The translations under genes and the position numbers were made by a program. Shown piece by piece: positions 17,729 to 26,231 of a stretch of DNA of 64,000 nucleotides (positions within the stretch are counted from its first letter, which is position 1; each line of letters begins with the position of its first letter). The notes beneath the pieces are model-generated. The model was not told the DNA's origin. It did not search any database and worked only from the letters and a program-made list of their open reading frames with translations. The stretch is from VSJD01 sp964617825 (GTDB taxonomy: Bacteria > Verrucomicrobiota > Kiritimatiellia > JAAZAB01): positions 124,001 to 188,000 of the forward strand of contig CAZTWL010000001.1 of NCBI GenBank assembly GCA_964617825.1, read 5' to 3'.

Positions 17729-18748
17729 ATGTTTAAAGACAAAATATTGCTTATTACTGGCGGTACCGGCTCCTTCGGAACTGCCGTGCTAGACCGTTTT
17801 CTGGCCACGGATGTCAGGGAGATCCGCATCTTCAGCCGCGACGAAAAGAAACAGGACGACATGCGGCACAAGTATGGCAGTATCCGGTTAAAATTCTACA
17901 TCGGTGATGTTCGCAATCGAGATAGCGTCAGCGATGCCGTCCAGGGTGTGGATTTCATCTTTCATGCGGCTGCCTTGAAACAAGTGCCATCTTGCGAGTT
18001 TTATCCGCTGGAGGCGCTGATGACCAATGCCTTGGGAGCGGAAAACGTTTTGGCGGCCGCCATGAAGAATGGCGTCAAGAAGGTGGTGGTGTTGAGCACC
18101 GACAAGGCGGTCTATCCGATCAATGCGATGGGAATAACGAAAGCCCTTATGGAGAAACTTATGGTGGCAAAGTCCCGTGTTGCCGGTGCCAGGGGCACAA
18201 TCATGTGTGGAACCCGGTATGGGAATGTCATGGCTTCGCGGGGATCGGTGATCCCTTTGTTCATCAAACTGATTAAGGAAGGCAAGCCGTTGACAGTGAC
18301 GGACGCAAACATGACGCGATTCATGATGTCCATTGACGATGCCGTTGATCTGGTGATTTACGCGTTTCAGCATGGGCGGCCTGGTGATGTTTTTGTCCAG
18401 AAAGCCCCGGCTGCGACGATCGGGGATTTGGCTCAAGCCTTGAAGAATATTTTCAAAGCGAGTAATCCGGTCAAGGTCATCGGAACCCGCCATGGCGAAA
18501 AACTGTATGAGACGCTGCTGACGCGGGAAGAAATGGCCAAAGCGGAAGATTGCGGCAATTATTACCGGGTCAAAGCGGACAACCGCGATTTAAACTACAG
18601 CAGCTTCTTTACGGAAGGTGAAGTAAAAATGTCGCATTTGGAAGATTATCATTCCCATAATACGCGGCGCTTAACGCTTAAAGAGCTGGAAGATTTGCTC
18701 CGCCATTTGCCGTACGTGAAAGCCGAGTTGGAGGGGCAGCCTTCATGA
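17729..18748 (+). CDS. capE: UDP-N-acetylglucosamine 4,6-dehydratase/5-epimerase (CapE/FnlA/WbjB)
   Basis: First enzyme of UDP-N-acetyl-L-fucosamine synthesis, converting UDP-GlcNAc to the 4-keto-6-deoxy L-talo/L-arabino-type intermediate in the cytoplasm. A 339-residue extended SDR with the nucleotide motif TGGTGSFGTAV (residues 8-18), AAALKQVPSCEFYPLEA and the active-site segment STDKAVYPINAMGITKALME. The early SRDEKKQDDMRHKY segment is typical of FlaA1/CapE proteins. ATG 17729 has AGGGG at 17718-17722. It overlaps capF by ATGA at 18745-18748. Order capE-capF-capG-wbuB is the known FucNAc gene order of E. coli O26 and S. aureus type 5/8 capsule loci. Confidence 0.9.
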   Translation: MFKDKILLITGGTGSFGTAVLDRFLATDVREIRIFSRDEKKQDDMRHKYGSIRLKFYIGDVRNRDSVSDAVQGVDFIFHAAALKQVPSCEFYPLEALMTNALGAENVLAAAMKNGVKKVVVLSTDKAVYPINAMGITKALMEKLMVAKSRVAGARGTIMCGTRYGNVMASRGSVIPLFIKLIKEGKPLTVTDANMTRFMMSIDDAVDLVIYAFQHGRPGDVFVQKAPAATIGDLAQALKNIFKASNPVKVIGTRHGEKLYETLLTREEMAKAEDCGNYYRVKADNRDLNYSSFFTEGEVKMSHLEDYHSHNTRRLTLKELEDLLRHLPYVKAELEGQPS

Positions 18749-19866
18749 GGAAAGTGCTCATTACTGGGGCCAAGGGGTTCATAGGAAAAAATTTGGTCAG
18801 CACCCTGCTGACCAAGTCTGCCAATTACACTTTGATGTCGATAGATATTGACAGCTCGTCGGGTGATCTGGATGCTGCCCTGTCGACGGCCGACTTTATC
18901 TTTCACTTGGCCGGAATCAATCGTCCTGAAAATGAACGCGAATTTCAGGTGGGCAATGCTGATTTTACGGCCAATATATGCGATCAGTTGCTGAAGTCGA
19001 AACGCGTCATACCTCTGCTAATGTCTTCCTCGGCCCAAGCGGTATTGGATAATCCTTATGGTGTCAGCAAGCGCAAGGCAGAGGAAGCGGTATTGGCCTA
19101 TGCCCTGCATAGTGGCGCGCATGCGACAATCTATCGCCTGAAAAACGTTTTCGGGAAATGGTGCCGTCCGAATTACAATTCTGTGGTCGCTACGTTTTGT
19201 CACAATATCGCCCACGATCTGCCGGTTACGGTTTCGGATCCGTGCCGGGAAATGGAGCTGATTTACATTGATGACATTGTGCAGGATTTTTTGCAGCAGC
19301 TTGAAATAGGCGAGTCGACAGGCGTAGCTTATCGGGAAATCGAGCCGGTATACAAGGTTACCCTTGGCGGATTAGCGGAACTCATTCAATCTTTCCGACA
19401 AATGCGGAAATCCCTGTATCTGCCCGATTTCAGTGGCGACTTTGCGCGCAAGCTGTATGGCACTTATCTTTCCTACCTGGATGCCGGAGATTTTGCCTAT
19501 GACTTGGAGCAGAAGTGCGATGCGCGGGGGTGTCTGGCTGAGTTTGTAAAATCGAAGCCGTTTGGCCAGATTTTTGTTTCGCGGACTCATCCCGGTATTA
19601 CGCGAGGTAATCATTATCATCATACCAAAACGGAAAAATTTCTGGTTGTCGAAGGCGAGGCCATAATCCGGTTCCGGCCGGTACAGGGTGGGGCTATCCT
19701 TGAATATCGTGTCAGCGGCCGGGATTTGCGAGTGGTGGATATTCCGACGGGTTACACGCATTCCATAGAAAACGTTGGTGATAGCGAATTGGTTACCATA
19801 TTTTGGTCGCCGGAGGTGTTCAATCCTGCTCATATCGATACTAATGCCATGCCGGTCATTCCCTAA
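18745..19866 (+). CDS. capF: Bifunctional UDP-FucNAc pathway reductase/epimerase (CapF/FnlB/WbjC)
   Basis: Second enzyme of the UDP-L-FucNAc pathway: 3-epimerisation by a C-terminal cupin domain and NADPH-dependent C4 reduction by an N-terminal SDR domain. The 373-residue protein shows both: LITGAKGFIGKNLV at residues 4-17 and IFHLAGINRPENEREF in the SDR part, and the cupin with RTHPGITRGNHYHHTKTEKF (metal-binding His cluster), VEGEAIIRFRP and IPTGYTHSIENVGD. The length is the family norm. ATG 18745 overlaps the capE stop. The product is UDP-N-acetyl-L-pneumosamine, or 6-deoxy-talose, used by CapG. Confidence 0.92.
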   Translation: MRKVLITGAKGFIGKNLVSTLLTKSANYTLMSIDIDSSSGDLDAALSTADFIFHLAGINRPENEREFQVGNADFTANICDQLLKSKRVIPLLMSSSAQAVLDNPYGVSKRKAEEAVLAYALHSGAHATIYRLKNVFGKWCRPNYNSVVATFCHNIAHDLPVTVSDPCREMELIYIDDIVQDFLQQLEIGESTGVAYREIEPVYKVTLGGLAELIQSFRQMRKSLYLPDFSGDFARKLYGTYLSYLDAGDFAYDLEQKCDARGCLAEFVKSKPFGQIFVSRTHPGITRGNHYHHTKTEKFLVVEGEAIIRFRPVQGGAILEYRVSGRDLRVVDIPTGYTHSIENVGDSELVTIFWSPEVFNPAHIDTNAMPVIP

Positions 19867-19899
19867 AAATCGTCGCCAGAATAGGGAGCAAGATCATAT

Positions 19900-21018
19900 A
19901 TGAAAGTAGCAACAATTATCGGGACGCGGCCCGAGATTATCCGCCTTTCGAGGGTGCTGGTCGCTTTGGATAATTATACCGATCACGTCATTATCCATAC
20001 CGGTCAGAATTATGACTATGCGTTGAACCAGGTTTTTTTTGATGACTTGGCGCTCCGCATGCCGGATTATTTTCTTGAGGCGGCCGGTAAAACTGCGGCG
20101 GAGACAATCGGACTGATTATTGCCAAATCTGATGCTGTGCTCAGAGATGTTAAGCCGGATGCCGTCTTGATTTTGGGCGATACCAATAGCTGCCTGGCCG
20201 CTATTTCCGCAAAACGTTTAAAGATCCCTGTCTTTCATATGGAAGCGGGCAACCGCTGTTTTGATCAACGTGTTCCGGAAGAAATTAACCGCCGGATGGT
20301 TGACCACATTAGCGATATTAATCTGTGCTATTCATCCATTGCGTGCGAATACCTGCTGCGGGAAGGATTGTCCCCGGACAGGGTGATTAAGACAGGCAGC
20401 CCGATGTATGAGGTGTTGCATTGTTACCTTCCTAAAATCAACGCCTCGGATGCTTTGAAACGCTTACATTTGGAGGCTGGCGGGTATTTTGTAGTCAGTG
20501 CCCATCGCGAAGAAAACATTGATTCCCCCGAACAATTTGCCCTGCTTATTAAACTCTTGGCCTCTTTGACGGAAACGACTGGCTTGCGCATAATTATGTC
20601 CACCCATCCGCGCACCCGCAAAAAAATCGAGAGTGAAAAAGTAAAATTGCCTGCGGGCGTAGAGTTGATGACGCCCTTTGGTTTTTGCGATTATGTTAAT
20701 CTGCAGATGCATGCAAAAACGGTTCTCTCGGATAGCGGTACGATCACGGAGGAATCCTCGATCCTGAACTTTCCTGCATTGAATATAAGGGAGGCTCATG
20801 AACGGCCGGAAGGAATGGAGGAGGGGGCGGTCATGATGGTAGGCCTGAAATGGTCGCGCATCCAGGAGGGGCTCAAAATTCTGGAAAGCCAGAAACGGGG
20901 TGAAGATCGAACTCTGCGCATGGTGAACGATTATTCTGTGCCGAATGTGTCGGAAAAAGTTGCGCGTATTATTATAAGCTATACAGATTATGTGAATCGG
21001 GTTGTGTGGCGGCAATAA
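19900..21018 (+). CDS. capG: UDP-N-acetyl-L-talosamine 2-epimerase, UDP-L-FucNAc forming (CapG/FnlC/WbjD)
   Basis: Third enzyme of the pathway, a WecB-fold 2-epimerase giving UDP-N-acetyl-L-fucosamine. A 372-residue protein with IGTRPEIIRLSRVL at the start, HTGQNYDYALNQVFF, ILGDTNSCLAAISAKRLKIP, HMEAGNRCFDQRVPEEINRR, VSAHREENIDSPEQF and LSDSGTITEESSILNFPALN. The QNYDYALNQVFF, GDTNSCL and GTITEESS variants separate CapG/WbjD proteins from WecB (which has GGVQEEAPS). The start has AGGGAG at 19882-19887. It follows capF by 33 bp and precedes wbuB by 1 bp. Confidence 0.9.
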   Translation: MKVATIIGTRPEIIRLSRVLVALDNYTDHVIIHTGQNYDYALNQVFFDDLALRMPDYFLEAAGKTAAETIGLIIAKSDAVLRDVKPDAVLILGDTNSCLAAISAKRLKIPVFHMEAGNRCFDQRVPEEINRRMVDHISDINLCYSSIACEYLLREGLSPDRVIKTGSPMYEVLHCYLPKINASDALKRLHLEAGGYFVVSAHREENIDSPEQFALLIKLLASLTETTGLRIIMSTHPRTRKKIESEKVKLPAGVELMTPFGFCDYVNLQMHAKTVLSDSGTITEESSILNFPALNIREAHERPEGMEEGAVMMVGLKWSRIQEGLKILESQKRGEDRTLRMVNDYSVPNVSEKVARIIISYTDYVNRVVWRQ

Positions 21019-21019
21019 C

Positions 21020-22231
21020 ATGCACATTCTGATTGTCACCCAATATTTTTACCCGGAAAATTTTCGGATCAATGACCTTGCGCTTGGGATGAAAGACCGG
21101 GGACATCGGGTTACCGTGCTTACCGGCAAACCAAATTATCCTGGTGGCGCATTCTTTCGCGGGTATAGTTTCTTCTCGCGTGCTTGCGAAGATTACAATG
21201 GGATTGCAATCAAACGTGTCCCGCTCGTATCACGTGGAAATGGCAAAGGGCTGCGGCTGGCGCTCAATTACGTGTCTTTTGCATTCCTGGCCACTGTTCT
21301 GGCACCATGGTTATGCCGGGAGAAATATGATGCTATTTTTGTATACCAAACCTCGCCGATTACCGCTGCCCTGCCGGCGTTGTTTCTCCGACGCCTAAAA
21401 AAAGTGCCCGTTGTGTTGTGGGTTTTGGACCTTTGGCCGGAAAGTCTGTCAGCAACCGGCGCAATTCATTCGCAACTGATCATAAAGTGGGTTGATCAGT
21501 TGGTCCGCTATATCTACAAACGCTGTGATCGGATATTAATGCAATCACGTGCCTTCGCAAGTTCGATCCAGTCCAAGGGCGTTCCTGCCGATAAACTGTT
21601 CTATTTTCCCAATAGTGCCGAATCTTATTACCAACCAATGATTATGCCTTTGGATGCACTTGAACGGAGTAAGCTGCCAAGCGGGTTCCGTGTCATGTTC
21701 GCCGGTAATATCGGTGCGGCCCAGGATTTTGAAACGATCTTGGCGGCGGCGGACAAACTGAAGAATTATTCCAACATTCATTGGATTGTTTTAGGCGATG
21801 GTCGCAGGCGGAACTGGGTTGACGACCAGGTTAAACACCGGGGATTGAACAAACAAGTTCACTTATTGGGATGGCTTCCCCCTGAAGCCATGCCGCGTTT
21901 TTTTGCGTTAGCGGATGTGTTGCTGGTCACACTGCGTAAGGAACCGATATTTGCATTAACCATTCCGGGAAAAATCCAGTCGTATCTGGCGTGTGCAAAA
22001 CCAATTGTGGCGGCTTTGGATGGTGAAGGCGGGCGAGTGATCGAAGAAGCCGGCGCTGGCATTGCAGTTCCGGCGGGCGATATTACTGCCTTGGCTGATG
22101 CCGTCCTGCGCATGGCTAATTGGCCAGAGGATGTGCTTCGAAATGCTGGTCATTGTGGCCGAGTTTATTATGAGCAGCATTTTGACCGGGAGCGCCAATT
22201 GGACCAATTGCTCCAATGGATTGCAATTTGA
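21020..22231 (+). CDS. wbuB: WbuB-like glycosyltransferase (putative L-FucNAc transferase)
   Basis: A 403-residue GT4 enzyme with the WbuB N-terminus (TQYFYPENFRINDLALGMKD, then VTVLTGKPNYPGGAFFRGY), VYQTSPITAALPALFLRR, WVLDLWPESLSATGAI and the donor domain with FAGNIGAAQDFETILAAAD, LGDGRRRNWVDDQV and LALTIPGKIQSYLACAKPIV (seen as FALTIPGKIQSYLACAKP). In E. coli O26 the same gene follows fnlC and adds L-FucNAc. ATG 21020 lies 1 bp after the capG stop; the upstream GTG frame adds six residues only. With capE-capF-capG this makes a complete make-and-transfer cassette. Function by family and synteny. Confidence 0.85.
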   Translation: MHILIVTQYFYPENFRINDLALGMKDRGHRVTVLTGKPNYPGGAFFRGYSFFSRACEDYNGIAIKRVPLVSRGNGKGLRLALNYVSFAFLATVLAPWLCREKYDAIFVYQTSPITAALPALFLRRLKKVPVVLWVLDLWPESLSATGAIHSQLIIKWVDQLVRYIYKRCDRILMQSRAFASSIQSKGVPADKLFYFPNSAESYYQPMIMPLDALERSKLPSGFRVMFAGNIGAAQDFETILAAADKLKNYSNIHWIVLGDGRRRNWVDDQVKHRGLNKQVHLLGWLPPEAMPRFFALADVLLVTLRKEPIFALTIPGKIQSYLACAKPIVAALDGEGGRVIEEAGAGIAVPAGDITALADAVLRMANWPEDVLRNAGHCGRVYYEQHFDRERQLDQLLQWIAI

Positions 22232-22279
22232 TCTGTAGTCACTTTCATCCCCTTAGTGCGGAGCGGTCAAGAAGGAAAG

Positions 22280-23132
22280 CTACGGTCTTATTTGAAAAAC
22301 TTCAATCCGGTCTTTTGCCCAGAGCAACTTAAAGCGGTTGGTATGGCTTTCGACAAACTTAATCGCCTCGGGCGAATAATAACGGCTGGTCAGGAAAGCA
22401 TTGCCTGACCAGTGCCAGGAAATTCGGCCGGTTTCGCTCGGGACACCATCCCTTCGGTTAATGACTACAATGCCGTTTGTCAGGAGTTCGGGCCGTTGCT
22501 TGGTAATCTCGCAGAATTTTGTATCCGGCTCTTTCGAATCCATCCACTGTAATCCTCGTGCTGGATGCTCGGGATATAAATACGAAAATATCAGGCAGGT
22601 ATTCGGATCGGTGATCAGAATCGGCTTTTGAAGGTTGCCGACAAAGTCAGTCAAATCCTTCCACCGTCCCGCATCGTTTCTGCAATGGCCGGTCAGTGTA
22701 TACAAGCGACTGAAAGGCGCATCAATCCAGCGATTCTGAATGGGAAAGATCAGCCCGACCAGTCCGATGACAATAACACAGGCTTTGATCAGGTCGGTGT
22801 TGGATCGCTTCCCGGTGAACTCCGCATCCTGGCGTCTAAACCATGGTCTTAACGATTCGACGGCGCTTCCCATGGCGATGGCCGCCACAAAGGGTAGCGG
22901 TAGCATATAATTAAATCGGTAAATCGTTATGGCCGCGATGCCCGGCACTTGCAGGTTCATTAAGCGGATAAATAGATCGATGGTGATTGGATTGAAAACA
23001 GTTAGCAATGGCATGAACATCCCTGCCAGTAAATAGTTCGACTTGGCCATTTGCCGGAAGCTGAGCAAGAAGGCGATATAGACAAAGAATCCCCAGCAAC
23101 CGATGGTTTGATAGAACATGTAAAATTGATAG
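22280..23132 (-). CDS. Multi-pass membrane protein, C-terminal part (runs into assembly gap)
   Basis: This is the 3' part of the gene whose 5' part is 23143-24336, separated by ten N. From the gap it encodes about 284 residues: three or four TM segments (for example YQTIGCWGFFVYIAFLLSF and IKACVIVIGLVGLIFPIQ) and a soluble tail of about 150 residues with ILITDPNTCLIFSYLYPEH and YYSPEAIKFVESHTNRFKLL. Frames on the two sides do not line up across ten bases, as expected when N count is a placeholder. The plan, with many TM segments then a periplasmic tail, recalls GT-C-type glycosyltransferases, but I do not recognise the family. Confidence 0.65.
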
Positions 23133-23142
23133 NNNNNNNNNN
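23133..23142. other. Assembly gap (ten N)
   Basis: Ten consecutive N in the middle of a membrane-protein gene. The true length is not known; the reading frame on the left and right differs by two bases relative to a ten-base gap. Confidence 0.99.
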
Positions 23143-24336
23143 GGTGATGGTCAAGGACTTGAAAATCAGGGGGACAGAAATAGCCGGGATGGGCATATCC
23201 GGCATAATTGTATTTGTATCCGGCCAGATAATAGGGTTCTTGAATCGTAACCAGCCAAAAACCCCCAACCAGACGATGATGGCAATGCCGGCAACGAGCC
23301 GGGACTTGATCGACAAGGGGGAGGGCGTCGATTCTTCAATTGAACTTTTGGGCGCAAGCATTCGACGCGCGATATTTGCCAGAGCCAATCCCATAATCAT
23401 AAAGCAGGTGAATAACACCTCCTGGGAATGGACGACGGTCATGGTCAAGATAAGCGCCGGAATGAGCCATATGGCATTGGTCAGCCATTTAGGCGCGTTT
23501 AACCAGTCCAGAGCCAGAAGCGTGGCGCTTAAGAAAAGGAGATAATTCAACATGGTGGGCGCAAAAGCGTAATAACGGACATAAGCGAAAACGCTGGTGC
23601 CCATGGTGACGACGCAAAACAATGTGGCTCCGGCGGCCAGCCAGCCTTTTTTCCGGACTGAAAAGCGAAAAGGCCGGAATATGGCCAAGGCGCAGAAAAA
23701 TATTCCTGCGCAAAAAGTCGATACGGTCAGCACAGTTAATGGCATCAAAACGTGGGGAACGGATATCCCGGACCAGCGCATAAGATATGCGACAATCAGA
23801 TTCCAATCGTTTCCCTGATATGCGGATGCGCCGTATGCAGCCGAGGCCATTGTGCCAAAGCGTTCGGCGTTTACCTGTGTTTGGGCCTCACGAATCCGGA
23901 TTACATGGTTCCAGGCGTCCGACGGTATTTCCAGATATGGGCCGGCCCACCATAGATAGATCCAAACAAGGCCCATGATGGCGGCAAACGGAATCAATAT
24001 ATCGGGCCGATATCCGAGTCTGAACTTTAGCGAGCATGTCGGCAGAGAGCAGCTTTGTTGCTGGTTAAAATAGTGACTCCGGATATAACGGGCCAATGCG
24101 AGTGCGCCAAAAACAAGTGTCCCGGCAAGAAGCGCAGGGCCAAAGCCGGCTGTGTGCAGTCTGGCAGCCTGCAAAACGACCAGGATTCCAACGAGCAATG
24201 CGTATGAAAGCGAAAATGAAAGCAAAAAACGGTGCCGTCGGATGTTCAGGGCCTTTGCCGCAAACCAGCCGGGCGCAAAAAAGCATCCGATAAATAAACA
24301 GCCAAACATGAATTGATGGATCATTGTCATTGGCAT
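23143..24336 (-). CDS. Multi-pass membrane protein, N-terminal part (possible GT-C glycosyltransferase)
   Basis: From ATG 24336 this frame encodes 398 residues and is cut by the gap. It starts with a hydrophobic segment (FMFGCLFIGCFFAPGWFAAK) and has about nine TM segments. The loop WWAGPYLEIPSDAWNHVIRI, with acidic residues after an early TM helix, is compatible with a GT-C active-site loop, but this is weak evidence. Other features: TMASAAYGASAYQGNDWNL and TVVHSQEVLFTCFMIMG. It is convergent with the wbuB gene (48 bp between stops) and so is not part of that operon. Possible starts are ATG 24336, 24330 and 24324; none has a strong ribosome site. Confidence 0.65.
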
Positions 24337-24828
24337 GGAAGGATGCTCAGGCTGAAGGCTGCCCTCCTGTAATCCGAAGGAATCAACCGTGTATGGACAG
24401 GCCAGCGCTTCACCTGTTCTTTTTGTGCATTATCCGGTGTCGATTCAATGTCCGGAACGCGCCTTCAGCATCTCAGCCATGCCGAAAGGCTACCATGCCA
24501 CAAATGATTGATCAAGGTCCCAAATCCGCGCTGTGCTTGCCATCCGACTTCGCAGGATAAACTGTTGATGCCGGCAACGCCAGGTGTTTCACTTTGCAGA
24601 CGACCCATCCGATGGCGGTCACTTCCGGGCCCTGCGCCACTTTGGCGGCGGCCTGCTTCGCTTGCATGCCAGCCATGCTGATTTCCCTTGCCATCGTACA
24701 GTCAAAGTGGACAATTGCGCCGGTTGAAAGCGGAAGAGGCGGTCTGTCAGTCGATGGGCCCTTTGGGTTGAACAGAATTATGCGCCATAGGCGGGTGTTG
24801 TTCGGCGAAATCCGGATGGGAGAACACG
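24337..24828. other. Intergenic region with weak coding trace on the minus strand
   Basis: No gene that I can support. It holds the 40-bp repeat listed at 24680-24719. On the minus strand, from about 24730 to 24540, a frame stays open with protein-like text (AKVAQGPEVTAIGWVVCKVK and LPASTVYPAKSDGKHSADLG), so this could be the remains of a short or lost gene. I do not recognise it. Confidence 0.35.
24680..24719. repeat. 40-bp dispersed repeat, copy A
   Basis: The sequence beginning GATTTCCCTTGCCATCG and ending CAGTCAAAGTGGACAATTGC-G recurs at 39509-39548 with only two adjacent differences (TA here, CG there). Read on the minus strand both copies encode AIVHFDCxMAREI, so the match could reflect a shared peptide as well as a DNA repeat. 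Both copies lie upstream of plus-strand genes. Confidence 0.75.
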
Positions 24829-25086
24829 ATGAAAGAAAACATAGACGAAAAAACCAAGGAATTGATTGCCATCGGCGCGTCGATCGGCGCGCATTGTCAG
24901 CCCTGCCTGACATATCATGTCGCCAAGGCCAGGGAACTGGGCATTCATGCCGATTTGATTAGTGCGGCCATTAACGAGGGATATTTGGTCCAACAAGGGG
25001 CTGCCGCCGCTATGCGCGAGTTTGCCAAAAGGGCTGTGGAGGTCGCAAGCGATGCGCCTTGCTGCGCCGATCATACGAAGAATTAA
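24829..25086 (+). CDS. Carboxymuconolactone decarboxylase/AhpD-like protein
   Basis: A small 85-residue all-helical protein of the CMD/AhpD family. The redox motif is visible as GAHCQPCLTYHV (Cys-X-X-Cys then His, residues 21-31), followed by KARELGIHADLISAAINEGY and a helix with QQGAAAAMREFAKRA. The CxxC with a nearby His is the signature of AhpD-type disulfide reductases, which act in peroxide defence. An additional CC pair near the C-terminus (DAPCCADH) is unusual. ATG 24829 has GGATGGGAG upstream. A DJ-1/PfpI gene lies 188 bp downstream with its own promoter, so the two are neighbours rather than a tight operon. Confidence 0.8.
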   Translation: MKENIDEKTKELIAIGASIGAHCQPCLTYHVAKARELGIHADLISAAINEGYLVQQGAAAAMREFAKRAVEVASDAPCCADHTKN

Positions 25087-25226
25087 AGGCGTTGCGGTGG
25101 ACGAAAGTCGAAAAGAGGTTTCGGTCTTGGCATGGCGAAGCTTCGGTTTCAAGCGAGCAGTGGAACAAGGGGCCTTCGATAAACACAGATAATTGTTAAT
25201 CCTTGGCATAAAAAGAGCGAAAGGAA

Positions 25227-25256
25227 TTGCGACCCCCAATAAGCATGTGATATTAT
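25227..25256 (+). promoter_or_regulatory. Sigma70-type promoter for the DJ-1/PfpI gene
   Basis: TTGCGA at 25227-25232 and TATTAT at 25251-25256, separated by 18 bp, match the -35 and -10 consensus well. The predicted start site is just upstream of the AAGGAGG ribosome site at 25263-25269, so the leader would be very short. Confidence 0.5.
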
Positions 25257-25274
25257 TCAATTAAGGAGGCTGTT

Positions 25275-25871
25275 ATGCGGTCATACATGCTGGCATTCTT
25301 GATTATGGGCGCCATCTGGACCGGAACGGTGCTTGGAAAGGAGAATAATATGCCGGACTTAAAGGATAAAAAAGTGTTGATGGTGGTCGCAGCCAAGGAT
25401 TTCAGGGATGAGGAATATTTCGAGCCCTATAACCGCCTGCGTCAATGCGGGGCCGCAGTGACTGTGGCCAGTTCGGTAAAGGGCGATGCTGTGAGCGTCT
25501 ACGGCAAAATTGTAACTGCCGACCGGCAAATTGACGGATGCAAGGCCGGGGATTACGATGCGATCGTATTTGTCGGCGGACCGGGGGCTGTTGAGTTTTT
25601 TACGAATGTAACGGCCCATGCCCTGGCGCGCGCGGCTGCGGAACAGGGGAAAGTGCTGGCAGCCATCTGCATCGCGCCGGTTACGCTCGCTAATGCCGGT
25701 GTGTTGAAGGGCAAGCAAGCCACCGTCTTTCCATCGTTCGCGGGCCAGTTGGCCTCCCGGGGCGCGCTGTTGGTTGACCGGGATATCGTCCAGGATGGCA
25801 AGCTGCTCACTGCCAATGGCCCCAAGGCTGCCCGTGAATTTGCCTTGGCGTTGGCGAAGATGCTGGAGTGA
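25275..25871 (+). CDS. DJ-1/PfpI family protein with N-terminal signal-like segment
   Basis: A 198-residue DJ-1/PfpI protein. The fold motifs are KKVLMVVAAKDFRDEEYFE (with the conserved acidic residue in DEEYFE), YDAIVFVGGPGAVEFF and the nucleophile elbow KVLAAICIAPVTLANAGVLKG with Cys in AICIAP. Family members include deglycase-like, chaperone and peptidase proteins. The frame begins with a hydrophobic segment (MLAFLIMGAIWTGTVLG) that looks like a signal peptide. Two starts each have an excellent ribosome site: ATG 25275 with AAGGAGG, 5 nt spacing, and ATG 25350 with AAAGGAG, 6 nt spacing. The second would yield a cytoplasmic form of 173 residues. Confidence 0.85.
   Translation: MRSYMLAFLIMGAIWTGTVLGKENNMPDLKDKKVLMVVAAKDFRDEEYFEPYNRLRQCGAAVTVASSVKGDAVSVYGKIVTADRQIDGCKAGDYDAIVFVGGPGAVEFFTNVTAHALARAAAEQGKVLAAICIAPVTLANAGVLKGKQATVFPSFAGQLASRGALLVDRDIVQDGKLLTANGPKAAREFALALAKMLE
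25337..25352 (+). promoter_or_regulatory. Second ribosome site and start inside the DJ-1/PfpI gene
   Basis: AAAGGAG at 25337-25343, a 6-nt spacer and ATG at 25350-25352, in frame with the upstream ATG 25275. It lies exactly after the signal-like segment, so use of this start would give a leaderless protein beginning MPDLKDKKVLMVV. Confidence 0.5.
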
Positions 25872-25889
25872 TGCCGGAAGACGGTTAGC

Positions 25890-26045
25890 GCCATAAACAT
25901 CAGGAACCGCCAAGAAAAACAAGAAAATAAACCGGAACATTGCCCGCGAACCACGCGAAATAACGCGAAAAAGAAACATTCCTTTCTTAATTTAGCGTTC
26001 CTTTCGCGTGTTTAGCGGGCAAATTCTTGAGTTGGGGGCATGGCC
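25890..26045. repeat. Intergenic palindromic repeat family, copy A
   Basis: A block of about 150 bp that matches 41670-41797 in order: CCATAA...AGGAnCCGCnAAGAAAA, then GCGAACCACGCGAAA, then TTTAnCGTTnCTTTCGCG and CAAnTTCTT near the end, followed by GGCATnGCC. Inside it GCCCGCGAACCACGCGAAA and TTTCGCGTGTTTAGCGGGC form an imperfect 19-bp stem (16 matches). No coding frame is conserved between the copies, so the unit is DNA or RNA structure. Confidence 0.7.
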
Positions 26046-26092
26046 ACATTAGTACCTTGAACGTTGGGAACAGCTACAAAAACAAGAATTTT

Positions 26093-26183
26093 ACCACGGA
26101 TGACACGGATGGCACTGATATGGAATGCGTTAACGCGGTCATGCTTATTTCCTATATCCGTGAAATCAGTGTAATCAGTGGTT
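26093..26183. repeat. Large inverted repeat built of ACCACNGATNACACNGAT units
   Basis: The left arm (26093-26123) reads ACCACGGATGACACGGAT and GGCACTGATATGG. The right arm (26153-26182), on the other strand, reads ACCACTGATTACACTGAT and TTCACGGATATA. The arms are therefore diverged copies of the same three-unit module in inverted orientation, with about 29 bp between. Repeats with this wording are common in intergenic DNA of uncultured PVC-type genomes; function is not known. Confidence 0.65.
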
Positions 26184-26231
26184 GATTTTTTGGGTTGCGG
26201 GCGAAAGCTCACATTAGACAAGGCCGCCATA

